Assembly: GCA_000715605.1 (NCBI GenBank)
Contig: KL568618.1
Location: 27,808 to 33,027, forward strand
DNA from: Streptomyces speibonae
GTDB lineage: Bacteria; Actinomycetota; Actinomycetes; Streptomycetales; Streptomycetaceae
DNA: 5,220 bases
Direction: 5' to 3'
Below, piece after piece: positions 1-5,176 of the stretch. The position numbers were made by a program, and so were the translations under genes. Position 1 is the stretch's first letter. The number at the start of each line of letters is the position of its first letter. Below the pieces are notes generated by a model, which had not been told where the DNA came from, ran no database searches, and worked only from the letters and a program-made list of their open reading frames with translations.

Positions 1-28
1 CCGCCGCAAAAGTACCGCCCGGCACGTA

Positions 29-53
29 CAACCCTTACGAGGGGAAGCGTGTC
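29..53 (+). promoter_or_regulatory. Possible ECF-type promoter before the sigma gene
   Basis: An AAC (30-32, within CAACC) and a TGTC (50-53) are separated by 17 bases, roughly the geometry of ECF promoters (AAC-type -35, CGTC-type -10). A small CCCT-TACG-AGGG hairpin (32-43) lies in the spacer. If the promoter is real, transcription would start very near the GTG at 62, giving a leaderless or nearly leaderless message; this fits the lack of a well-placed Shine-Dalgarno sequence (the only purine run, 39-47, is too far upstream). Neither element is a perfect match, so this is a weak, inferred call. The rest of 1-61 shows no gene that can be supported: the frame of the sigma gene stays open to the left edge but has no start codon there and carries a TTA codon (35-37), which is rare in streptomycete genes. 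Confidence 0.25.
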
Positions 54-61
54 CAACTGAC

Positions 62-733
62 GTGGCTGAGGTACTCGACTTCACAGCGCCGCGGGGCACG
101 GCTTTCCGCCCGCCCCGCCAGGCACTCCGACCCCGTGCGTCCGGTCCGTCCGGCGGCATGCCGGTGATCGCGCCGATGCCCGCTGCGCGTCCCGCCCACA
201 TACCCGGCCAGCGTGACGGCGCGGACGACGCCGTCGCCGCCGGCACCACCGTCGACCACCTCACCGAGACCTACCGCGCCCACTACCGTTCGCTGCTGGG
301 CCTCGCCGCGCTCCTCCTCGACGACACCGCCTCCTGCGAGGACGTCGTCCAGGAGGCGTTCATCCGCGTCCACTCCGCCCGCAAGCGCGTCCGCGACCCG
401 GAGAAGACCCTGGCCTATCTGCGCCAGACGGTCGTCAACCTGTCCCGCTCCGCGCTGCGCCGCCGCATCCTCGGGCTGAAGCTGCTCTCCAAGCCGATGC
501 CGGACATGGCGAGCGCGGAGGAGGGCGCCTACGACCAGCTGGAGCGCGACTCCCTCATCAAGGCGATGAAGGGCCTCCAGCGCCGCCAGCGCGAGGTGCT
601 CGTGCTGCGCTACTTCGCGGACATGACCGAGGCGCAGGTCGCCGAGACGCTCGGCATCTCGCTGGGCTCGGTGAAGGCGTACGGCTCGCGCGGCATCGCC
701 GCCCTGCGGCTGGCCATGGAGGCCCCGGCATGA
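62..733 (+). CDS. ECF RNA polymerase sigma factor, streptomycete SigE family
   Basis: A 223-residue sigma-70-like factor of the extracytoplasmic-function type, which would direct RNA polymerase to a specific promoter set. Residues about 68-136 form region 2: HLTETYRAHYRSLLGLA, then the acidic core-binding stretch CEDVVQEAFIRVH (92-104), then the -10-recognition helix YLRQTVVNLSRSALRRR (119-135). A linker (137-160) leads to region 4 at about 163-215, with the QRRQREVLVLRYFADMT helix (173-189) and a recognition helix in AETLGISLGSVKAYGSRG (194-211). It matches the SigE-family pattern known as TIGR02983 (by recognition, not by search); classical ECF factors have only these two domains. The first 63 or so residues are a Pro/Ala/Arg-rich extension with no recognisable domain. 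The GTG at 62 is chosen because it is the only upstream in-frame start; ATG codons at 158 and 176 are alternatives but have no ribosome-binding site. The gene overlaps the next by 4 bases, implying co-translation with a putative membrane regulator. Confidence 0.93.
   Translation: MAEVLDFTAPRGTAFRPPRQALRPRASGPSGGMPVIAPMPAARPAHIPGQRDGADDAVAAGTTVDHLTETYRAHYRSLLGLAALLLDDTASCEDVVQEAFIRVHSARKRVRDPEKTLAYLRQTVVNLSRSALRRRILGLKLLSKPMPDMASAEEGAYDQLERDSLIKAMKGLQRRQREVLVLRYFADMTEAQVAETLGISLGSVKAYGSRGIAALRLAMEAPA
718..722 (+). promoter_or_regulatory. Ribosome binding site fixing the start of the membrane-protein gene
   Basis: A perfect GGAGG lies inside the last codons of the sigma gene, 7 bases before the ATG at 730. 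That ATG overlaps the sigma stop as ATGA (730-733). Together these make 730 the best-supported start and indicate translational coupling of the sigma factor with its neighbour. Confidence 0.8.
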
Positions 734-2274
734 GCGACGCCAACGCCAGGGACCCGCGGCCCGGGGCCCGCGAGCCGGAAACCCCGCCCGCCTCCGACGC
801 CGTGCCGGCTTCCGACGGGGCGCCGGCTTCCGACGCGACGTCGGCCTCCGACGCCCCGCACGCCTCCACGGAGGACACGCGGTCCGCGGCGGACGACACG
901 CTGCCCGGCGATGGGAGCGGTGCGCGGTCCGGTGAGGGGGGCGGTGCGCGGTCCGGTGACCGGGACGGTGTGCGGTCCGGTGCGGAGGGCGCGCGGTCCG
1001 GCGGCGGGAGTGGTGCGCGGTCCCGTGAGGGGGCCGGCGCGCGGCCCGGTGGCGGTGGCGGCGTACGGTCCGGTGCGGACGGTGCGCGTCACGGTGAGGG
1101 GAGCGGTGCGCGCTCCCGTGACGGGGACGGTGCGGGGTCCGGGGACGGTACGGGGTCCGGGGTGGGTCGGGCCGGGGTGCCGGGTGGGCAAGAGCTGAAG
1201 CAGACGCATGCTGGGAACGGAACTGTGAACGACGGCCGGGACGAACAGAGCCCCGAGGGGCTCGACTCGGACGAGCTGGAACTGCGCACCCTGCTGCACC
1301 AGGCGGTGCGCGAGGTGGAACCGGGCGACGGCACCCTGGAGTATCTGCGCCGGGCCGTCCCGGCGCGCCGGGCCCGCAAGCGCCAGGCCCTCGTCGGCAT
1401 GGCCGCCGCCGCCCTCTTCGTCGGCACCGCGGTCCCCGCCGTCGTCCACGTCTCCAGCGGCTCCGGCTCCGACGCCCACCCGTCCGCCGTCGGTCACGCT
1501 TCGCAGACGCAGGGCGGTACCGGCCGGGGCGAGGACCAGGGCGGTGGCGAGAGCACCGCGGGCGGTCCGTCGAACCGGGTCGAGGGCACCGACAAGGGCG
1601 ACACCAAGGACAGGAACCAGGGCGGCGGCAGCACCGGCTCCGGCGCGGGCACGACCGAGGGGAACGACACCTCGGCGGACACCGAGGACGAGGCGTCCGT
1701 GTGCACCGCCGCCCAGCTCGGCCCGGCGGTCGCGAGCAGCGCCTCCCCCGAGACCACGGGCGCCGTCTACGGCTCCTTCCGGGTCACCAACGTCTCCACC
1801 GCGAGCTGCACCGTCGACGGCCCCGGCGTCGTGAACGTGACCCCGCAGGGCAAGGCCGCCGCCGGCAAGGTGAGCGCGACGCGGCATGTGGCGGGCGACG
1901 CGGCGGCCGGGCTGCCCGACCCCTCCCTCGAGGCCGCACAACAGGTCCTCGAGCCGGGCGCGTCGTACGAGGTGAAGTTCGCCTGGGTGCCCTCCGAGAC
2001 CTGTTCCGACCCGGGGGACACCGCGGGCGGCGGCACCGGCGGGCCCTCGGCCGACCCCTCGCCCACCGGCGAGCCGACGAACACCACCGGCGCCTCCTCG
2101 GGCACGTCCGACAACGGTACGGCCACTCAGCTGGTCAGGACGGACGGCGGCACCGGCGGCAGCGTGGCGGTGACGTACACGGCGTCGACGGGCTCGAGCT
2201 CGGCCACCACGACGGTGAGCAACGCCTGCGTGGGGACGGTCTACTGGACGGGCCTGCTGACGCCCGTCGGCTGA
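730..2274 (+). CDS. Repeat-rich single-pass membrane protein, putative regulator of the adjacent sigma factor
   Basis: A 514-residue protein of unknown function. Visible segments: residues 1-63 acidic and Ala/Pro/Ser-rich with four six-residue ASD repeats; 64-145 a Gly/Arg/Ser-rich run of about eleven degenerate octapeptides (GARSGEGG type); 172-210 a normal-looking cytoplasmic segment (LELRTLLHQAVREVEP then LEYLRRAV); a positive RRARKR patch; a membrane helix at about 220-241; a Gly/Ser/Thr linker (242-322); and an outer domain from 323 containing the only four cysteines, C325, C360, C425 and C500. The spacing of C325, C360 with the following DGPG, then LEPG (407-410) and the FAW (417-419) before C425 resembles DUF4232-type secreted domains, split by a low-complexity insert (426-466). 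The positive-inside rule places the N-terminus in the cytoplasm. Coupling to the sigma gene and this topology suggest an anti-sigma or sensor role; this is inference, since no HXXXCXXC zinc motif is present. A shorter product from GTG 1225 is possible. Confidence 0.8.
   Translation: MSDANARDPRPGAREPETPPASDAVPASDGAPASDATSASDAPHASTEDTRSAADDTLPGDGSGARSGEGGGARSGDRDGVRSGAEGARSGGGSGARSREGAGARPGGGGGVRSGADGARHGEGSGARSRDGDGAGSGDGTGSGVGRAGVPGGQELKQTHAGNGTVNDGRDEQSPEGLDSDELELRTLLHQAVREVEPGDGTLEYLRRAVPARRARKRQALVGMAAAALFVGTAVPAVVHVSSGSGSDAHPSAVGHASQTQGGTGRGEDQGGGESTAGGPSNRVEGTDKGDTKDRNQGGGSTGSGAGTTEGNDTSADTEDEASVCTAAQLGPAVASSASPETTGAVYGSFRVTNVSTASCTVDGPGVVNVTPQGKAAAGKVSATRHVAGDAAAGLPDPSLEAAQQVLEPGASYEVKFAWVPSETCSDPGDTAGGGTGGPSADPSPTGEPTNTTGASSGTSDNGTATQLVRTDGGTGGSVAVTYTASTGSSSATTTVSNACVGTVYWTGLLTPVG
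790..861 (+). repeat. Four tandem 18-bp coding repeats (ASD motif)
   Basis: Four in-frame 18-base units encode the pattern A-S-D-x-x-x at residues 21, 27, 33 and 39 (for example GCTTCCGACGGGGCGCCG). The fixed core is GC(C/T)TCCGAC and the last three codons vary. A decayed fifth unit (AST, residues 45-47) may follow. All units keep the frame, consistent with expansion by slippage or unequal crossing-over inside a disordered coding segment. Confidence 0.8.
919..1164 (+). repeat. Degenerate 24-bp tandem repeat array encoding a Gly/Arg/Ser octapeptide
   Basis: About eleven imperfect units built on GGT GCG CGG TCC GGT GAN and two more codons give the octapeptide G-A-R-S-G-(E/D)-G-x at residues 64-145. 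Most units are 8 codons (24 bases); some are 7 and the last two shrink to 6 with GGG replacing CGG, so the array decays towards its 3' end. Every length change is a multiple of three, so the frame is kept. GGT glycine codons are far commoner here than in the neighbouring genes, a local codon bias created by the repeat unit. The peptide is strongly Gly/Arg-rich with alternating charge and is expected to be disordered. Confidence 0.9.
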
Positions 2275-3116
2275 CGGGGCGCGTCGCCGCCGTCGCCGCC
2301 GGGGCTGTCCTCGTCCTCCGCGTTCCCGTCGTCCGCGTTCCCGTCCTCGGCGCTCCCGTCCGGGAGCAGGCCCAATTCCGCGTCGCGGGCGAGCTCGACC
2401 TCGCGGCGCAGCAGGCGGAACCACATGAAGATCACGAAGCCGACGAAGGCGAACCACTCCGCGGTGTAGCCCAGGTTCTGGAACGCCTTCAGGTCGAGAC
2501 CCGTGCCGTCCGGCGCCGACGCCGGAACCGCCCGCATCCCCGCGTCACCGCGGTTGAGCGTGACCCAGGCGTCGTACACGTCGTACGGCACCAGGTTCAC
2601 CAGCGAGGCCGCGCTGATCGCGGACGTCTGCCCCTCCGGCAGGCCGCCGCGGGCGCTGACGCCGTTGCTGCCGGGGGTCTCGGACGCCTGGAGCGCGCCG
2701 GTCACGGTGACCTCACCGGCCGGTGCCGGGGGCACCTCGGCCGGGTCGGCGGTGCCGGGCAGCCAGCCCCGGACGACGGGCAGCGCGCGGCCGGTGTCGG
2801 TGCGCAGCAGGGTCAGGACGTAGTAGCCGTCCTCGCCGTCCAGCTTGCGGTCGGGCACCAGCAGCTCGGTGTCGTACCGGCCGCTCGCGGTGGTCTGCTT
2901 GCCGGAGGTGGCCTTGGTCACCGGCAGCAGGTCGTCCAGTGGCCTGGGCGCCTCCCGCCGGTCCTCGGCGATCCGGGACTCCGCCTCGCGGTGGCTGTCG
3001 ACCCGGTCCTCGAACCTGCCCAGCTGCCAGGACCCCATGAAGACGCAGAAGGGGATGGAGAGCAGCAGGAAGACGTTGATCCCCCACCAGCGGGGCGTCA
3101 GCAGAAACCGGTACAC
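2241..3116 (-). CDS. SURF1-family cytochrome oxidase biogenesis protein
   Basis: A 291-residue membrane protein with the two-helix SURF1 architecture. SURF1 proteins assist heme a insertion or assembly of aa3-type cytochrome c oxidase in the membrane. Helix 1 spans about residues 10-29 and runs into the family signature G-S-W-Q-L-G-R (28-34). The outer region carries the usual G-R-Y-D (79-82) and V-V-R-G-W-L-P (114-120) motifs. Helix 2 lies at about 219-236 after NLGYTAEWFAF (214-224), the conserved C-terminal block. After residue 250 the protein has a non-family acidic tail with three DG(S/N)A(E/D) repeats, rich in Asp, Glu and Gly. The GTG at 3116 is chosen because MYRFLLTPRWWG is the standard actinobacterial N-terminus. 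Its 3' end overlaps the convergent membrane-protein gene by 34 bases. It is not linked here to oxidase subunit genes, so its partner oxidase cannot be named from this window. Confidence 0.92.
   Translation of the reverse strand: MYRFLLTPRWWGINVFLLLSIPFCVFMGSWQLGRFEDRVDSHREAESRIAEDRREAPRPLDDLLPVTKATSGKQTTASGRYDTELLVPDRKLDGEDGYYVLTLLRTDTGRALPVVRGWLPGTADPAEVPPAPAGEVTVTGALQASETPGSNGVSARGGLPEGQTSAISAASLVNLVPYDVYDAWVTLNRGDAGMRAVPASAPDGTGLDLKAFQNLGYTAEWFAFVGFVIFMWFRLLRREVELARDAELGLLPDGSAEDGNADDGNAEDEDSPGGDGGDAPRQPTGVSRPVQ
2261..2281 (+). terminator. Hairpin over the stop codon, possible terminator of the sigma operon
   Basis: CCCGTC (2263-2268) and GACGGG (2273-2278) pair perfectly around a GGCT loop, and CG (2261-2262) can pair with CG (2280-2281) if G2279 bulges. 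The stop TGA (2272-2274) sits in the loop and right arm. There is no T tract, which is usual for candidate terminators in streptomycetes. It also lies within the 3' coding end of the opposing SURF1 gene, so it could act on either transcript. Short GC palindromes arise by chance at this composition, so confidence is limited. Confidence 0.35.
2314..2358 (-). repeat. Three tandem 15-bp repeats in the SURF1 tail
   Basis: Three consecutive 15-base units (2314-2328, 2329-2343, 2344-2358; the first reads TCCTCCGCGTTCCCG on the plus strand) differ from one another at one to three positions. On the coding strand they give DGSAE, DGNAD and DGNAE at residues 253-267. They extend the acidic cytoplasmic tail without shifting frame and probably vary in copy number between strains. 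Confidence 0.85.
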
Positions 3117-3123
3117 GCCCTCA

Positions 3124-3129
3124 ACGGTA
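3124..3129 (-). promoter_or_regulatory. Possible -10 element for a leaderless SURF1 transcript
   Basis: On the minus strand TACCGT fits the TANNNT -10 pattern and ends 7 bases before the GTG at 3116, the spacing seen for leaderless actinobacterial messages. A GAGGG (3118-3122) is only 1 base from the start, too close to be a good ribosome-binding site, which favours leaderless initiation. No convincing -35 is visible 17-19 bases upstream. Confidence 0.22.
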
Positions 3130-3134
3130 CGGGT

Positions 3135-3158
3135 CCGCGGGCGGTTCCCGGCCCGCGG
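3135..3158. repeat. 8-bp perfect inverted repeat upstream of SURF1
   Basis: CCGCGGGC (3135-3142) and GCCCGCGG (3151-3158) are exact reverse complements separated by 8 bases. They lie 19 bases upstream of the SURF1 GTG, where an operator dyad or, if transcription begins further upstream, a 5' leader hairpin would be expected. In such GC-rich DNA an 8-bp dyad is also plausible by chance. Confidence 0.35.
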
Positions 3159-3207
3159 GGTGGGCGCGCGGGGGCGCGACCGACGGCTCGGGCGGGGGCG
3201 CGTCCGA

Positions 3208-3234
3208 GGGGTCGGGCCGGGGTGTCCCGGGGGG
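3208..3234 (+). other. G-quadruplex-type motif in the divergent intergenic region
   Basis: Four guanine runs occur on the plus strand: 3208-3211, 3214-3216, 3219-3222 and 3229-3234, with loops of 2, 2 and 6 bases. This meets the usual G3+N1-7 rule for an intramolecular quadruplex. It lies about 80 bases before the peptidase start, on its non-template strand, and about 90 bases before SURF1 on its template strand. Folding is predicted from pattern only. Confidence 0.5.
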
Positions 3235-3256
3235 CCGGTGAAAGATCCGGGAGAAG

Positions 3257-3265
3257 TTGTCCACA
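3257..3265 (+). promoter_or_regulatory. Isolated DnaA-box match TTGTCCACA
   Basis: TTGTCCACA equals the preferred DnaA box described for Streptomyces replication origins, where many copies cluster between dnaA and dnaN. Here there is a single copy and no dnaA, dnaN or box cluster, so this is not an origin. It sits between the divergent SURF1 and peptidase genes, 52 bases before the peptidase ATG, where DnaA could in principle act as a transcription regulator or be titrated. The match is exact; the function is inferred. Confidence 0.45.
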
Positions 3266-3304
3266 GGCTGGGGAGCTGGGCCGCGCGATGACCCTCCGGG
3301 CGGG

Positions 3305-3310
3305 CAGTAT
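3305..3310 (+). promoter_or_regulatory. Possible -10 element for the peptidase gene
   Basis: CAGTAT resembles a TANNNT-type -10 (A and final T conserved) and ends 6 bases before the ATG at 3317, compatible with a leaderless message. GGGG (3311-3314) is only 2 bases from the ATG and is a poor ribosome-binding site. No good -35 is seen at the right distance, so this is tentative. Confidence 0.22.
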
Positions 3311-3316
3311 GGGGTC

Positions 3317-5176
3317 ATGACTGAGAGCAACGGGTCCGACGCGCCGGGCCGGGCGGACCACCAGAACGATCGAACGCGGCACCAGGGCGCCGAGGACATG
3401 CCCGACTGGGAGAAGCGCTTCCGCGCGCCCCGGGTGTCCCTGCCCGACTGGGCCGAGGACGCCCCGGACCGCTCGCTGTTCGTGTCGAACGCGACGGGGA
3501 CGTACGAGCTGTACGCCTGGGACCGGGCGACCGGTGAGCAGCGCCAGGTGACGGACCGGCCCAACGGTACGACGGACGGGGTGCTCTCGCCGGACGGCGA
3601 CTGGATCTGGTGGTTCGACGACAAGGACGGCGACGAGTTCGGCGTCTGGCGGCGGCAGCGGTTCTCGGGCGGCGAGGACGAGCTCGCGGCCCCGGGCCTG
3701 GACCCCTCCTACCCGGCCGGGATCGCGCTGGGCAGGGACGGCCGCACGGCGGTCGTGGGCCGCTCCACGGACGAGGACGGTACGACGATCCACCTGGTGC
3801 GCACCGGTGAGGCCCCGGTGGAGCTGTACCGGCACCGCGAGTCGGCGGGCGTCGGTGATCTCTCCCACGACGGTTCGCTGATCGCCGTGGAGCACACCGA
3901 GCACGGGGACGCGATGCACTCCGCGCTCAGGGTCATGCGCCCGGACGGCACGACGGTGGCGGAGCTCGACGACACCCGGGGCGGCACCGAGGAGCTCGGC
4001 CTGGAGGTGCTGGGCTTCGCGCCGGTCGAGGGCGACACCCGGCTGCTCATCGGTCACCAGCGGCGCGGACGCTGGGAGCCGCTGGTGTGGGACGTCGCGA
4101 CGGGGGAGGAGACCGACCTGGTGCTGGAGCTGCCCGGCGACGTGAGTGCCGAGTGGTACCCGGACGGCACCGGTCTGCTCATCGCGCACGGCTACGAGGC
4201 CCGCGGCGAGCTGTTCCGCTACGACCTGACCGAGCGCCGGCTGGTGAGGATCCCCACGCCGCGCGGCGCGGTCTCCGGGGCGACGGTCCGCCCGGACGGC
4301 AGCGTGGAGTACCTGTGGTCGTCGGCGGCCGAACCGCCGGCGGTGCGTTCCACGACGGGCGGGGTGGTCCTGGACCCGCCGGGGATGAAGTCGCCGGGGT
4401 CGGTGCCCGTGGAGGACGTGTGGGTGGAGGGGCCCGGCGGCCGCATCCACGCGCTGGTGCAGAAGCCGGCCGGCGCGACCGGCCCGCTCCCGACCGTGTT
4501 CGACATCCACGGCGGCCCCACCTGGCACGACAGCGACTCCTTCGCGGCGGGCCCGGCGGCGTGGGTCGACCACGGCTACGCGGTGGTCCGCGTCAACTAC
4601 CGGGGCTCCACCGGCTACGGGCGCGCCTGGACGGACGCCCTGAAGCACCGGGTGGGCCTGATCGAGCTGGAGGACATCGCGGCGGTCCGCGAGTGGGCGG
4701 TCGCCTCCGGTCTGGCCGACCCCGCCCGGCTGATCCTCACCGGCGGCTCCTGGGGCGGCTATCTGACCCTGCTGGGCCTCGGCACCCAGCCGGACGCGTG
4801 GGCGGTGGGCATCGCGGCGGTTCCGGTCGCCGACTACGTCACGGCGTACCACGACGAGATGGAGGCGCTGAAGGCGATGGACCGCACGCTGCTCGGCGGC
4901 ACGCCGGAAGAGGTCCCCGACCGCTTCGAGGCCTCCTCCCCCATCACTTACGTCGACGAGGTCAGGGCCCCGGTCCACATCTCGGCCGGCGTCAACGACC
5001 CGCGCTGCCCCATCCAGCAGATCGAGAACTACGTCAAGCGTCTCGAGTCCCGCAACGCCGTCCACGAGGTCTACCGCTACGACGCCGGCCACGGCTCCCT
5101 GGTGGTCGACGAACGCATCAAACAAGTCCGCCTGGAACTCGACTTCGCCACCAGACACCTCCCCACCCCCGCATAA
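3317..5176 (+). CDS. S9-family prolyl oligopeptidase-type serine peptidase
   Basis: A 619-residue serine peptidase of the prolyl oligopeptidase (S9) family, closest in look to acylaminoacyl-peptidase or dipeptidyl-peptidase members; such enzymes cut short peptides and exclude folded proteins with a beta-propeller. Residues about 50-350 form the propeller, with blade motifs such as LSPDGDWIWWF (90-100), LSHDGSLIAVEH (182-193), YPDGTGLLIA (281-290) and RPDGSVEYLW (325-334). The C-terminal alpha/beta-hydrolase domain (about 365-619) carries the oxyanion HGGPTW (398-403), VNYRGSTGYGRAW (426-438), the nucleophile S478 in GGSWGG, D561 in GVNDPRCP and H592 in AGHG, so the triad is intact. There is no signal peptide or membrane helix, so it is probably cytoplasmic. 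ATG 3317 is preferred: the upstream in-frame TTG at 3257 falls on the DnaA-box match and adds 20 residues unlike the family. Substrate cannot be deduced. It appears to be a single-gene unit transcribed away from SURF1. Confidence 0.93.
   Translation: MTESNGSDAPGRADHQNDRTRHQGAEDMPDWEKRFRAPRVSLPDWAEDAPDRSLFVSNATGTYELYAWDRATGEQRQVTDRPNGTTDGVLSPDGDWIWWFDDKDGDEFGVWRRQRFSGGEDELAAPGLDPSYPAGIALGRDGRTAVVGRSTDEDGTTIHLVRTGEAPVELYRHRESAGVGDLSHDGSLIAVEHTEHGDAMHSALRVMRPDGTTVAELDDTRGGTEELGLEVLGFAPVEGDTRLLIGHQRRGRWEPLVWDVATGEETDLVLELPGDVSAEWYPDGTGLLIAHGYEARGELFRYDLTERRLVRIPTPRGAVSGATVRPDGSVEYLWSSAAEPPAVRSTTGGVVLDPPGMKSPGSVPVEDVWVEGPGGRIHALVQKPAGATGPLPTVFDIHGGPTWHDSDSFAAGPAAWVDHGYAVVRVNYRGSTGYGRAWTDALKHRVGLIELEDIAAVREWAVASGLADPARLILTGGSWGGYLTLLGLGTQPDAWAVGIAAVPVADYVTAYHDEMEALKAMDRTLLGGTPEEVPDRFEASSPITYVDEVRAPVHISAGVNDPRCPIQQIENYVKRLESRNAVHEVYRYDAGHGSLVVDERIKQVRLELDFATRHLPTPA

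Noticed and set aside
919..1164. CRISPR-like array
   Set aside because: The units are contiguous, degenerate, 18-24 bases long and in frame within a gene, with no spacers and no cas genes.
1213..1223. Doubled GGAAC resembling an ECF -35 element inside the membrane-protein gene
   Set aside because: No CGTC-like -10 occurs 16-17 bases downstream, so there is no internal ECF promoter.
610..2457. A 615-codon open frame on the minus strand opposite the sigma and membrane-protein genes
   Set aside because: Its product is low-complexity Arg/Gly/Ala-rich with no family pattern; it is the antisense image of the repeat array and of GC-rich coding DNA, where stops are rare.
3257..3265. Replication origin
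   Set aside because: Only one DnaA-box match is visible, with no box cluster and no dnaA or dnaN nearby.
3257..3316. Extended TTG start for the peptidase
   Set aside because: The purines upstream (GGGAGAAG) end directly against the TTG, too close for a ribosome-binding site. The added 20 residues are unlike the family, and the TTG coincides with the DnaA-box match.
1701..3320. A 539-codon open frame on the plus strand across SURF1
   Set aside because: It is antisense to a clear SURF1 gene and yields Arg/Gly/Ala-rich text with no motifs.
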